This document shows positions 8,884 through 16,341 of a DNA stretch of 64,000 nt, piece after piece. Source of the stretch: Litchfieldia sinesaloumensis (lineage in GTDB: Bacteria > Bacillota > Bacilli > Bacillales > Bacillaceae_L); the NCBI RefSeq assembly GCF_900156865.1, contig NZ_LT732529.1, positions 1,681,422-1,745,421 of the forward strand, read 5' to 3'. The notes below the pieces were generated by a model, which was not told the DNA's origin, searched no databases, and saw only the letters and a program-made list of their open reading frames with translations. Each line of letters opens with the position of its first letter. Position 1 is the stretch's first letter. The position numbers and the translations under genes were made by a program.

Positions 8884-8911
8884 TAAATTAACAAAGCCTT
8901 TTTGTTAAATT
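8884..8911 (-). terminator. Weak AT-rich terminator for the AEC carrier gene
   Basis: TTAACAAA (8888-8895) pairs with TTTGTTAA (8901-8908) and overlaps the stop of the AEC transporter. The stem is weak and AT-rich. Confidence 0.4.
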
Positions 8912-9813
8912 AAATTCGCAACTACATATAACAACACGATGCTCACCATAATCGTAATATTGGTGGCGGTTGCAATTAAGCGAATGTTTTCATTGCTATA
9001 CTTAAATTCAACTGCAAACGGAATCGCAGATGCTGCAACTGGTAATAGTAAGCCAATTAAAATGGTGTAACGAAACATTTCCTCGAACGGGAGTAAGAAA
9101 AATAAGGTTAGCCCCACCAGTAAACCAACTCCGTACCGGAATGTTAAAAACTTAAGCAACGGCTTCACAAATTGCTTTTCAAATCTAAAATTTAAATACA
9201 GCCCTAAAAGTAGTAAACTTAGCGGTATGTTGGCTCCTGATATCGTGCTAGCCACATCAATAACCATTTCCGGTAATTTAATATGATTTAAATTTAAAAT
9301 ACTCGCGAATATATAGGTCATTAACGGAACTGATTTCACAAGCTTTTTTACAATTTCAATCGGCTTAAGGCTTAGCCCCTCTTTCGAGAAATAACTTCCT
9401 AAAATATAGGAAACACCAAAGACAATAAAGGATGTTCCGACATCAAACATACTGAAGTATGATAATCCATCGATTCCCCATAATGCAAAAACGAGAGGAA
9501 ATGCGAACAAACCAACATTAAAACCTGAGGACATCATCAAAAATGTCCCTTTTAATTCTTTTTCCTCATTTTTAAAGATGACTAGACCCAGTAATGAAAC
9601 GATAATTCCATAAACCAGGACAATAATAGGAAGCAAAATAAGATTCGTTTGAATCTCTACCGAATCGAACGTCACTACCACTAGTGCAGGAAGTGTTAGC
9701 TTAAATATAATTCTGGAGATTACCTCTCCATCCTTCTCCCGCAAAACACCAATCTGTTTCAGTAAATATCCAATTCCAATAATAATAACAATATAGAAAA
9801 ATTCCGCATTCAT
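8905..9813 (-). CDS. AEC (auxin efflux carrier) family transporter
   Basis: 302 aa with about ten membrane segments in the two-by-five arrangement of the AEC family; the N-terminal block IGIGYLLKQIGVL and the LTLPALVV helix are typical. Family members export or exchange small organic acids such as malate; the substrate here is not predictable. The start is the ATG at 9813, preceded by TTAGAGGAGC at proper spacing. The 20 extra residues of the longer frame are polar and lack a site. It stands alone between an intergenic repeat and the two-component operon. Confidence 0.8.
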   Translation of the reverse strand: MNAEFFYIVIIIGIGYLLKQIGVLREKDGEVISRIIFKLTLPALVVVTFDSVEIQTNLILLPIIVLVYGIIVSLLGLVIFKNEEKELKGTFLMMSSGFNVGLFAFPLVFALWGIDGLSYFSMFDVGTSFIVFGVSYILGSYFSKEGLSLKPIEIVKKLVKSVPLMTYIFASILNLNHIKLPEMVIDVASTISGANIPLSLLLLGLYLNFRFEKQFVKPLLKFLTFRYGVGLLVGLTLFFLLPFEEMFRYTILIGLLLPVAASAIPFAVEFKYSNENIRLIATATNITIMVSIVLLYVVANLI

Positions 9814-10008
9814 ACTAGTATGCTCCTCTAAGTTGCCAGGACTTATGTTCCTTGTCCTACCTAAGTTTCCCATTACCTACGGATTTTTCCGTAGAATGAT
9901 AGGTTTCAAAATCATATTCTATCATACTTTTTTAGTTTTCTAAAAAATATAATAATGAAAATGAGATTTTAGTTTTAAGGAGATGGTTCAGGTTAATCCG
10001 CGCTACTT

Positions 10009-10905
10009 CTACCCGATAGGAAGATGAATAGTGAGAATAAACCAGTTTCCATCCAATTCTGCAGTCATTTCTCCATTCATTTTTTCAACAAGTTTTTTAG
10101 ACAGATATAGACCTAGACCACTCGCTTCCGTATTGGTTCGACTGGTAACTTCCGTATAGAATCGCATAAATACTTTTTCGACGGCAACTTTACTATCGGG
10201 TTTTATATCATTTTTTACGTTCAGAGTGATATATTTTTCATTTCTACTGTAGCTAATTACGGCATTACTATTAGCATAACGAAGGATATTCTGTACGATA
10301 TTTTGGATTACACGTGTTAGCATTAACTTGTCAGCAATAATTTGCCGATTCATTCGTTGCTCCTGAAATTGAAGGTCTATTTTCTTTTCTTCGAACTGAT
10401 CATAATAAGTCAGGAATATCTCCTCTACTAGATTTGAAAGCGAAATCGTAGTAAAACTAACTTCACGTTGATTTGTTTCAATACGCGCCAACTCGTAAAA
10501 ATGGTCTGTCATTTCAATTAGACGCATCACAGATTGTTCGATAACTTTTACATAATGCAACCTCTTCGTTTCATCAGTCGTTGCATGTAATAATTGCACA
10601 TAGCCCTTAATTGACGTGAGAGGTGTTCGTAAATCATGAGATAGCCCCGCAATGGATAGCTTCACATTCTCTTCCATTTGTTTTGCTTGACGATTTTTCT
10701 CCTCAAACGCATCAACCATTTGATTCAATTCATCGATCAACTCCATCAGCGCCTTCTCACGAAAATCTAACGATAATCTTCCCCCAAAGGCGGACCGATT
10801 AGGAAGCTCCTTAACTTCACGTTTCAATGTCAACAGCTGTTTCTTTAGTAAAAAAATATAAAAAAGAAGCGCTAATGCAAGTAAGACAAAAATCCATCCC
10901 CACAT
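10009..10905 (-). CDS. Sensor histidine kinase of the ABC/two-component operon
   Basis: 298 aa with a single membrane helix (residues 2-20), a short linker and no real extracellular sensor domain. The H-box LSHDLRTPL has its phospho-accepting His at residue 90; an N-box (NIVQNILRYA) and a G-box (ASGLGLYLSKK) follow. Kinases of this build usually sense with help from a neighbouring ABC transporter rather than directly. The gene is 15 bp downstream of its response regulator and last in a four-gene operon with an ABC ATPase and permease. This fits antimicrobial-peptide or cell-envelope stress sensing, which is an inference. Confidence 0.85.
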   Translation of the reverse strand: MWGWIFVLLALALLFYIFLLKKQLLTLKREVKELPNRSAFGGRLSLDFREKALMELIDELNQMVDAFEEKNRQAKQMEENVKLSIAGLSHDLRTPLTSIKGYVQLLHATTDETKRLHYVKVIEQSVMRLIEMTDHFYELARIETNQREVSFTTISLSNLVEEIFLTYYDQFEEKKIDLQFQEQRMNRQIIADKLMLTRVIQNIVQNILRYANSNAVISYSRNEKYITLNVKNDIKPDSKVAVEKVFMRFYTEVTSRTNTEASGLGLYLSKKLVEKMNGEMTAELDGNWFILTIHLPIG

Positions 10906-10920
10906 CGTAGTACGCTCCTT

Positions 10921-11592
10921 TCAATCGAATTTAAAACCAATACCCCAAACTGTTTTAATATAGTTTGTACCGTTTTGGTTAAGTTTGTTACGCAAATTAC
11001 TGATATGCATGTTAACTGTTTTATCACTATCAAAGAATGGTTCCTTCCAGACACTTTCATAAATATTAGCACGGCTGAACACTTTTTGTGGATTCTCTAA
11101 AAAAAGAAGAAGAATCGCGTATTCACGTCCGGTCAGATGTATGTGTTGTTCATTCATTTTCACTTCACGCGTGTCTAAATTAACACGGATGTTCTTATAA
11201 TGAATTTCTTTCATTGAGCTAAAAGATGCTTTTTCAGCATGACGTAATTGAATTTGAATTCTTGCAAGAAGTTCCTTCACATCGAAGGGTTTTATGATGT
11301 AATCATCCGCACCATTCGTCAACAACTCGAGTTTCGAATCCTGATCATTCTTTGCTGAAATAACAATTACAGGAATGCTCGAGTGCTGCCGGAGTGTCTG
11401 AAGAAACTCCTCTCCATTCATCCCAGGCAACATCAGATCTAATAGAACAACATCAATTTGATTTTGTTCAAAGAGTAATTTTCCTTCAGTCCCTGAAAAA
11501 GCACTGAGTGTTTGAAAATTGTGGAGCTCCAAGGTTTCTTTAATAAGTGAATGAATCGCCATATCGTCTTCAATTATTAGTATCGTTGTCAT
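10921..11592 (-). CDS. OmpR-family response regulator
   Basis: 223 aa. The receiver domain has acidic residues E8, D9 and D10, phospho-acceptor D52 (VLLDLMLPG), Ser79 and Lys101 (IIKPF). The C-terminal winged helix has TGREYAILLLFLENP and the recognition region KTVNMHISNLRNKL. It starts 8 bp after the ABC permease and precedes the kinase. Tandem 11-bp repeats upstream of the operon (13359-13380) are a likely binding site for it, so the operon may be autoregulated. Confidence 0.87.
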   Translation of the reverse strand: MTTILIIEDDMAIHSLIKETLELHNFQTLSAFSGTEGKLLFEQNQIDVVLLDLMLPGMNGEEFLQTLRQHSSIPVIVISAKNDQDSKLELLTNGADDYIIKPFDVKELLARIQIQLRHAEKASFSSMKEIHYKNIRVNLDTREVKMNEQHIHLTGREYAILLLFLENPQKVFSRANIYESVWKEPFFDSDKTVNMHISNLRNKLNQNGTNYIKTVWGIGFKFD

Positions 11593-11600
11593 ATCTTTCC

Positions 11601-12380
11601 CTACTTAATATCTGTTCGATTAAATAATAGAATTCCTATTGTTGATGATAACACGATTGTAATAACACTTACCAATATCATCTCAGGAAATCTCGCAATA
11701 TCCACTGGGCTTGCAAAATCTGAATAAAATAAGAATGATTCAGTAAACCAGAAAGTGACGTGCTTAAAGTTTTCAGTTTGTTGGAAGATTCCCGCACCAA
11801 ATCCTGTTCCAATTGTATATATAAAACTCCAAACCAATGAGATGGCACTAGTTTTGGTTAAAAAACTAATCATCACAAATATCGATACATTAGCCAATAT
11901 TAATATATAAAGAGTACTAAAAGATTTTACCGCAAAGCTAAGGTAATGACCAATTTCAGCAACACCCCCAAAACCAAATACGATTGAATAACTAATAATA
12001 CCTAGAGCGCTCATAACAATCACTCCAACGAGAGTAAGCAGTGCAGCTACCACAAATTTTGATAGATAATAGTGTGTGCGGCTGCGACCTAATGACAAGG
12101 TATTCCGAATGGTACCATTTTGAAATTCTTCCCCAATAAAGAAACTCACAAAAGCACTGATGACGAGCAAGATAGTTAATGCGTTTTTCTCCATCATTAA
12201 AATACCCGTTGCACCGTTTATAACTGTATCAACTGCTTGGACTAGTTCTGCCCCAAAATGTACGGCTAATTTGCTATTTGCAGCTTGATAGATAGGTAGA
12301 ACTGATAAAATAACCAAGACAATCCATAATTTTTTACTTCGTATTAATTTAATTCTCTCCGCTGTTAAAAGATTAAACAT
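11601..12380 (-). CDS. ABC-2 type permease (BcrB/lantibiotic-immunity-like)
   Basis: 259 aa with about six membrane segments, the size and layout of BcrB/NukG-like ABC-2 permeases. The N-terminal start MFNLLTAERIKLIRSKKLW is typical of that group. It overlaps the ATPase gene by 8 nt, so the two are translationally coupled and form one transporter. The family exports or expels peptides and antibiotics; the actual cargo is unknown. Confidence 0.75.
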   Translation of the reverse strand: MFNLLTAERIKLIRSKKLWIVLVILSVLPIYQAANSKLAVHFGAELVQAVDTVINGATGILMMEKNALTILLVISAFVSFFIGEEFQNGTIRNTLSLGRSRTHYYLSKFVVAALLTLVGVIVMSALGIISYSIVFGFGGVAEIGHYLSFAVKSFSTLYILILANVSIFVMISFLTKTSAISLVWSFIYTIGTGFGAGIFQQTENFKHVTFWFTESFLFYSDFASPVDIARFPEMILVSVITIVLSSTIGILLFNRTDIK

Positions 12381-13290
12381 GTGTGGTTCCCCCTGTTAAT
12401 TGCAAGAAATAATCTTCGAGTTTTTGTCTAGTTGTACCGATTCGTGTTACATCCACATTTGCAAGAACCAATGTGCGATTGATAGCTGCAACATCATCCA
12501 GGCGTTCAAATATATGGATATCCGTTCCGTTTACAACTTGATAATCCTTAATTCCAAGTTCGTCTAGTACGACAACTGCACGTTGCACTTCAGTTGTTTC
12601 TAATTCGATGTACCTGCGAGTTTCACGAGCTAACTCCTCTTTAGAAAATTCACGAATTAATTTTCCATCATGCAAAATCCCATAATGTGTCGCAAGCTGT
12701 GAAAGCTCATCTAGTAAGTGACTTGAGAGCAACACTGTAATCCCACGTTCTGTCACCAGTCGTTGAATAATTTCTCGCATTTCCACAATCCCTGATGGAT
12801 CAAGACCGTTTATCGGCTCGTCTAAAATGAGGAATTCAGGGTTTGAAATTAGAGTTGACGCAATCGCTAAGCGTTGACGCATCCCTAAAGAGAAGTTTTT
12901 CGCTTTCTTCTTCCCTGTATGGCTAATGTTCATTAATCTAAGCAGTTCTTCAATTTCACGATCACTTACTCCACCATTCGCGGCTTGTACCCTTAAATTT
13001 TCTCTTGCTGTCAAATCAGGATATAAAGCAGGCGTTTCAATCGATTGTCCCATTTTACGCCTAGCACGTTGCAATCCCTTTGTTCCTGTCTGGCCGAACA
13101 GTTCGATATTACCCTCATCAACTTTTATTAACCCCATCACTGTCCGCATGAATGTCGATTTTCCTGCACCATTCTCACCAATTAATCCGTAAATCATCCC
13201 TCGTTTTATTTCAATCGATACTTTATCGAGTGCTTTATGGTTACCGTATATTTTTGAAACATTCGTAGCCTTAAGAATTATTTCTGACAT
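12373..13290 (-). CDS. ABC transporter ATPase, BcrA-like
   Basis: 305 aa. Walker A GENGAGKST begins at residue 38, the signature is FSLGMRQRL (near 136) and Walker B is FLILDEPINGLDPSG. The roughly 80-residue C-terminal extension after the core ATPase is typical of the BcrA/drug-resistance (DrrA) group. It is the first gene of the operon ATPase-permease-regulator-kinase. The start ATG has AGTGAGAGGA about 10 nt upstream. Likely role: export of, or immunity to, a cell-envelope antibiotic, inferred from family and the two-component partner. Confidence 0.82.
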   Translation of the reverse strand: MSEIILKATNVSKIYGNHKALDKVSIEIKRGMIYGLIGENGAGKSTFMRTVMGLIKVDEGNIELFGQTGTKGLQRARRKMGQSIETPALYPDLTARENLRVQAANGGVSDREIEELLRLMNISHTGKKKAKNFSLGMRQRLAIASTLISNPEFLILDEPINGLDPSGIVEMREIIQRLVTERGITVLLSSHLLDELSQLATHYGILHDGKLIREFSKEELARETRRYIELETTEVQRAVVVLDELGIKDYQVVNGTDIHIFERLDDVAAINRTLVLANVDVTRIGTTRQKLEDYFLQLTGGTTHV

Positions 13291-13322
13291 AAAAAAATCG
13301 TCCTCTCACTGTTGATAAACTT

Positions 13323-13351
13323 AGTATAGGTCCGAGGTATAAATAATTAGA
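13323..13351 (-). promoter_or_regulatory. Candidate promoter of the ABC/two-component operon
   Basis: On the minus strand a good -10 (TATACT, 13323-13328) has at 17-bp spacing only a poor -35 (TCTAAT, 13346-13351). A poor -35 next to upstream direct repeats is the usual design of an activator-dependent promoter. Confidence 0.45.
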
Positions 13352-13358
13352 CTAGAAA

Positions 13359-13380
13359 AGTATAAAGAAAGTGTAAAGAA
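13359..13380 (-). promoter_or_regulatory. Tandem 11-bp direct repeats, probable OmpR-type regulator site
   Basis: AGTATAAAGAA (13359-13369) and AGTGTAAAGAA (13370-13380) are adjacent and differ at one base. On the minus strand they read TTCTTTACACT-TTCTTTATACT. An 11-bp period is one helical turn, typical of head-to-tail OmpR-family dimers. They end 8 bp upstream of the weak -35. Confidence 0.55.
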
Positions 13381-13429
13381 ATCAAACAAAAAATACAGTG
13401 CATTTCATCTAACACAATCTAATTTCAAG

Positions 13430-13458
13430 TAGACATATCGGAATAATTAGATTAAACT
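13430..13458 (+). promoter_or_regulatory. Promoter of the SAM-I leader
   Basis: TAGACA (13430-13435), a 17-bp spacer and TAAACT (13453-13458). Transcription would begin about 10 nt before the aptamer at 13476. Confidence 0.5.
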
Positions 13459-13475
13459 ATATGTACATATAAATT

Positions 13476-13613
13476 ACTTATCCAGAGAGGTGGAGGGACT
13501 GGCCCGATGAAACCTCAGCAACAGATTCCTTGGAATACTGTGCTAATTCCTGCAAGCTTACATGCTTGAACGATGAGTGAGGTTATTCGGTTCTTAAAAA
13601 ACCTCTTCTTATC
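13476..13613 (+). promoter_or_regulatory. SAM-I (S-box) riboswitch, apparently translational
   Basis: The conserved S-box core is present: AGAGAGGTGGAGGGACTGGC, then CGATGAAACC and CAGCAAC, then CTGTGCTAATTCCTGCAAG. P1 is formed by ACTTATC (13476-13482) with GATGAGT (13572-13578). Beyond it, GATGAGTGAGGTT (13572-13584) can pair with AACCTCTTCTTATC (13600-13613), while AACCTCTTC (13600-13608) can pair alternatively with the Shine-Dalgarno GGAGAGGTT (13630-13638). No T-tract follows, so the output looks like ribosome-binding-site sequestration instead of termination. It controls the 65-aa ORF at 13643. Confidence 0.85.
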
Positions 13614-13642
13614 TAAGCCACTTTCGAAAGGAGAGGTTAATC

Positions 13643-13840
13643 ATGGCCTTATTTAAAGTAAATGAAGAGAAACGGAAAAATTTTATTATTCAAAAGTTAA
13701 GTGAGTCCAATCATTATAAAAATGATGGTAAACATCTCTTTGAACTATCCCTGTCCGATTTAGAACATGAATACTATAGGCTCCAATCAAAAGGACACCC
13801 ACATACTGGTCATGGATCAATACGGTGGATAAACATTTAA
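13643..13840 (+). CDS. FbpA-like small basic protein under S-box control
   Basis: 65 aa, lysine-rich, with the pattern KRKNFIIQKL...HLFELSLSDLEHEY that resembles the Fur-regulated basic protein FbpA domain. FbpA of B. subtilis is a small protein proposed to act with the iron-sparing sRNA FsrA. Here the gene follows a SAM-I riboswitch and no Fur box is evident at its promoter. GGAGAGGTT lies 4 nt before ATG 13643. A terminator follows, so this is a one-gene unit. The family match is by eye and moderate; whether the protein functions in sulfur or methionine metabolism is unknown. Confidence 0.6.
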   Translation: MALFKVNEEKRKNFIIQKLSESNHYKNDGKHLFELSLSDLEHEYYRLQSKGHPHTGHGSIRWINI

Positions 13841-13857
13841 TGCTCAATGAACATACT

Positions 13858-13893
13858 AAAAAAGCTAGGTCACCATGTGACTCTAGCTTTTTT
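13858..13893 (+). terminator. Rho-independent terminator of the S-box unit
   Basis: AAAAAAGCTAG-GTCAC pairs with GTGA-CTCTAGCTTTTTT around CAT, with one mismatch, and ends in T6. Confidence 0.85.
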
Positions 13894-13897
13894 GATT

Positions 13898-13926
13898 GGG
13901 ACAGAGGGACAGGTCCCTTGTACCAC
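13898..13926. repeat. GGGACAG-family repeat
   Basis: GGGACAGAGGGACAGGTCCC followed by TTGTACC: another member of the dispersed GGGACAG element group, placed between the S-box unit and the signal peptidase gene. Hairpin GGGAC-AGG-TCCC. Confidence 0.5.
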
Positions 13927-14000
13927 AAATCATTTATACTTAAACACTCTTTTCTCAAAATCCCCACTAACTTTCTTCCTATTTTTGGGTTCCATCATGC

Positions 14001-14006
14001 TATAAT
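14001..14006 (+). promoter_or_regulatory. Probable -10 of the signal peptidase promoter
   Basis: A perfect TATAAT 42 bp before the start codon. The -35 region (CCTATT at 17-bp spacing) is poor. Confidence 0.4.
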
Positions 14007-14047
14007 ATAAAGAAATACATATGAATTAAACGAAGGGATGAAGCCAG

Positions 14048-14605
14048 TTGGTCAAAGTTGAAAATGAAGTTTGGGAATGGATAAAGGCTTTATTTATTGG
14101 TCTGATCATCGCAATAATTGTTCGTACATTCTTTTTCACACCCTCATTAGTTGAAGGTGCCTCCATGAACCCTACCTTACACGACCAAAACCGTGTGATT
14201 GTTACGAAAATTGGTGAGCCACAAAGGTTTGACATCGTTGTATTTCAGGCAACTGAGGAAAAAAAATATGTCAAGCGAGTTATCGGATTACCAGGCGATC
14301 GTGTCGAATACAAAGACGATATTTTGTATATAAATGGACAACGATATGATGAACCTTATCTAGCTACATATAAAAAGGAAGTAATAGACGGGCCATTAAC
14401 GTATTCATTCACTTTACAAGAGACCCCATTACGTAGTGAGGTCGTTCCTGAAGGACATTTGTTTGTCATGGGTGACAATCGGAGAAACAGCATGGACAGT
14501 CGGCATATAGGAGCAATACCAATGGAGACTATTATCGGGACAACAAGACTCGTCTATTGGCCATTAAAAGAAATAAAAATAGTTGATAATGGTATCGGAG
14601 AGTAA
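14048..14605 (+). CDS. sipS: Signal peptidase I (SipS/SipT type)
   Basis: 185 aa, the usual size for a Bacillus type I signal peptidase, which removes signal peptides of secreted preproteins on the outer face of the membrane. It has one N-terminal membrane anchor (residues 12-32), catalytic Ser39 in EGASMNPTL, general-base Lys76 in KYVKRVIGLPGD and the box GDNRRNSMDSR. The start is TTG 14048 with GAAGGGATG upstream. Bacillus species carry several sip paralogues, so the exact name is uncertain. Single gene, followed by hairpins. Confidence 0.88.
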   Translation: MVKVENEVWEWIKALFIGLIIAIIVRTFFFTPSLVEGASMNPTLHDQNRVIVTKIGEPQRFDIVVFQATEEKKYVKRVIGLPGDRVEYKDDILYINGQRYDEPYLATYKKEVIDGPLTYSFTLQETPLRSEVVPEGHLFVMGDNRRNSMDSRHIGAIPMETIIGTTRLVYWPLKEIKIVDNGIGE

Positions 14606-14608
14606 GAC

Positions 14609-14630
14609 TGGGACAGAGTCCACTGTCCCA
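14609..14630. terminator. GGGACAG-family hairpin after sip
   Basis: TGGGACAG (14609-14616) pairs perfectly with CTGTCCCA (14623-14630), loop AGTCCA. Member of the dispersed family. Confidence 0.55.
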
Positions 14631-14669
14631 CTGAGTGAAGGAACATGTAATCGTACTAAAATTAATAAA

Positions 14670-14705
14670 GACAGGTCAGTGTCCATATTGGTACACTGGC
14701 CTGTC
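14670..14705. terminator. Strong hairpin between convergent sip and SDR genes
   Basis: GACAGGTCAGTGT (14670-14682) pairs with ACACTGGCCTGTC (14693-14705), one mismatch, followed by CCTTTGTT. Probably a bidirectional terminator; the ends share the GACAGG/CCTGTC core of the repeat family. Confidence 0.6.
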
Positions 14706-14726
14706 CCTTTGTTGGAAGTTATGAAA

Positions 14727-15485
14727 TTAATACGCTGTCCAGCCAGCATCTCCAGTTACAACTGTTCCGTTTACGAAGCTTGCGTCATCTGAAGCAAGGA
14801 ATAAAGCAATTGTTGCAATTTCTTCTGGTTTTCCTGTGCGTGGGTTAATCGCCAATCCTGGCATAATGCGACCCATTCCGAAATCACTTCGACCTGTCAT
14901 TGACGCACTGATATTTGTTTCAACACCACCTGGAGCAATTGCGTTACAACGAATACCATTTTGTGCGTACATAAATCCAGTGTTCTTCGTAAATCCAACT
15001 ACCGCATGCTTAGAAGCCGTATACGCCGCACCCGCTCTAGCCCCTTGAAGTCCACCAGCAGATGCTACGTTAATAATCACACCAGCTTGTTTCTCTAAGA
15101 AGATTGGAAGTACTTTACGTGTTGCACGCATGACGCTAGTTGTATTGATTGCAAATATTCTCTCCCACTTTTCGTCTTCAATTTCACCAGCAGGTTCAAA
15201 GTTGTCCATGATTCCAGCATTATTTACTAAAATATCCACTGTTCCATACGTATTCACAGCAGTGTCGATTAAGTGTTGGATATCTTCTTCTTTTGCAACA
15301 TTTGCCATAACAGCGATTGCTTCGCCACCGTTGGCTTTTATTTCTTCAACCGTTGCATTAGCAGCTTCAATATTAATATCGGAAACGACTACCTTCGCGC
15401 CTTCTTTCGCATAAAGAATAGCAATTGATTTTCCCATTCCTGAAGCAGCACCAGTTACTACAGATACCTTATTTTCAAGTCTCAT
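14727..15485 (-). CDS. Short-chain dehydrogenase/reductase (SDR)
   Basis: 252-aa classical SDR: cofactor motif TGAASGMG (residues 11-18), NNAG (88-91), catalytic Ser142 and Tyr155-x3-Lys159 (YTASK). An acidic residue after the second strand (SDIN, D36) points to NAD(H). Substrate unknown. The start ATG 15485 has GGAGG 7 nt before it; the longer frame lacks a site. It is divergent from a TetR regulator, and TTGTTTACTA sites in the shared intergenic region suggest repression by it. Such a pair commonly handles an alcohol or ketone inducer, which is inference. Confidence 0.85.
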   Translation of the reverse strand: MRLENKVSVVTGAASGMGKSIAILYAKEGAKVVVSDINIEAANATVEEIKANGGEAIAVMANVAKEEDIQHLIDTAVNTYGTVDILVNNAGIMDNFEPAGEIEDEKWERIFAINTTSVMRATRKVLPIFLEKQAGVIINVASAGGLQGARAGAAYTASKHAVVGFTKNTGFMYAQNGIRCNAIAPGGVETNISASMTGRSDFGMGRIMPGLAINPRTGKPEEIATIALFLASDDASFVNGTVVTGDAGWTAY

Positions 15486-15524
15486 GTTCATTCCTCCAAT
15501 TATGATAGAATGCATTAGAATTAA

Positions 15525-15541
15525 TAAACAGTTGTTTACTA
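15525..15541. promoter_or_regulatory. Operator-like site between SDR start and its promoter
   Basis: TAAACA-GT-TGTTTA (15525-15538) is a palindrome, and TTGTTTACTA (15532-15541) recurs at 15607-15616. It lies downstream of the SDR -10, where a bound repressor would block initiation. The TetR protein encoded at 15677 is the obvious candidate. Confidence 0.5.
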
Positions 15542-15557
15542 TTCAATAACTACTTTT

Positions 15558-15587
15558 AGTATAATAAAAGAGTTAATCCGCTTACAA
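15558..15587 (-). promoter_or_regulatory. Promoter of the SDR gene
   Basis: On the minus strand TTGTAA (15582-15587), an 18-bp spacer and TATACT (15558-15563). Confidence 0.5.
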
Positions 15588-15606
15588 TCAGCAAAATCGT
15601 TTCATA

Positions 15607-15616
15607 TTGTTTACTA
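15607..15616. promoter_or_regulatory. Second copy of the operator-like TTGTTTACTA
   Basis: An exact 10-bp repeat of the element at 15532-15541, located 61 bp before the tetR start, so it could serve autoregulation. Confidence 0.45.
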
Positions 15617-15676
15617 ACCAACAAAAACCAACCCTTTTGTATATTATTTCAGGTAACTAAACACAGGAGGAACTAC

Positions 15677-16285
15677 ATGTCCAGTAAAAATGATTATCTA
15701 GACCGAAGAATAATTAAGTCGAAGAGAGCAATGAAGGATGCCATTTTAGTATTGTTGAATGAAAAGGATTATGAGGAGATTTCGATAACTGATATTGTGC
15801 GAGTAGCGGACTTAAATCGTGGTACATTTTACAAACATTATCAATATAAAGAGGACATTTTGAATGAAATTTTAAACGAAGTAATAGAAGATTTAATCGA
15901 ATCCTACCGTGAACCATATAAAAGAGTTGAATTACTTGAAATCCGAAAACTAACGACATCCGCTGTAAAAATCTTTGATCACGTATATAAATATGCAAAT
16001 TTTTATACCCATATCGTTAAAACAACCAACCTGACAAGCTTTCAAAACAAGTTTTGCACTGTCTTAAAGGAGCTTGTGTTAACTGACTTACATGATTCCT
16101 TTAGTAACCAAAGAATTGATAGAGAAATCCATGCCAACTATCAAGCCTATGCGATATTGGGTATGGTGATAGAATGGATAAACGGCGGATTCAAATACAG
16201 TCCTAATTATATGGCGGAGCAGCTTCTCGAAATCATTAAGTATAACCGAGCAGATTCTGTTGTAAAGCCAATGATTAAAAAATAG
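15677..16285 (+). CDS. TetR/AcrR-family regulator
   Basis: 202 aa. The N-terminal helix-turn-helix (residues 14-60) has SITDIVRVADLNRGTFYKHY, typical of TetR. The C-terminal ligand domain, with KRVELLEIR and the late IEWINGGFKYSP helix, resembles the YfiR-like subgroup. Start ATG with ACAGGAGG upstream. It is divergent from the SDR gene and shares a 191-bp intergenic region with two copies of TTGTTTACTA, so it probably represses both. The inducer is unknown. Confidence 0.85.
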   Translation: MSSKNDYLDRRIIKSKRAMKDAILVLLNEKDYEEISITDIVRVADLNRGTFYKHYQYKEDILNEILNEVIEDLIESYREPYKRVELLEIRKLTTSAVKIFDHVYKYANFYTHIVKTTNLTSFQNKFCTVLKELVLTDLHDSFSNQRIDREIHANYQAYAILGMVIEWINGGFKYSPNYMAEQLLEIIKYNRADSVVKPMIKK

Positions 16286-16296
16286 CTGTGTTAAAT

Positions 16297-16334
16297 GACA
16301 GGTACATTATCCATTTTGGCACAATGTACCTGAC
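16297..16334. terminator. Hairpin between convergent tetR and YcdB-like gene
   Basis: CAGGTACATT (16299-16308) pairs exactly with AATGTACCTG (16323-16332); flanks GA/AC relate it to the GACAGG repeat family. Confidence 0.55.
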
Positions 16335-16341
16335 CTAAGTA

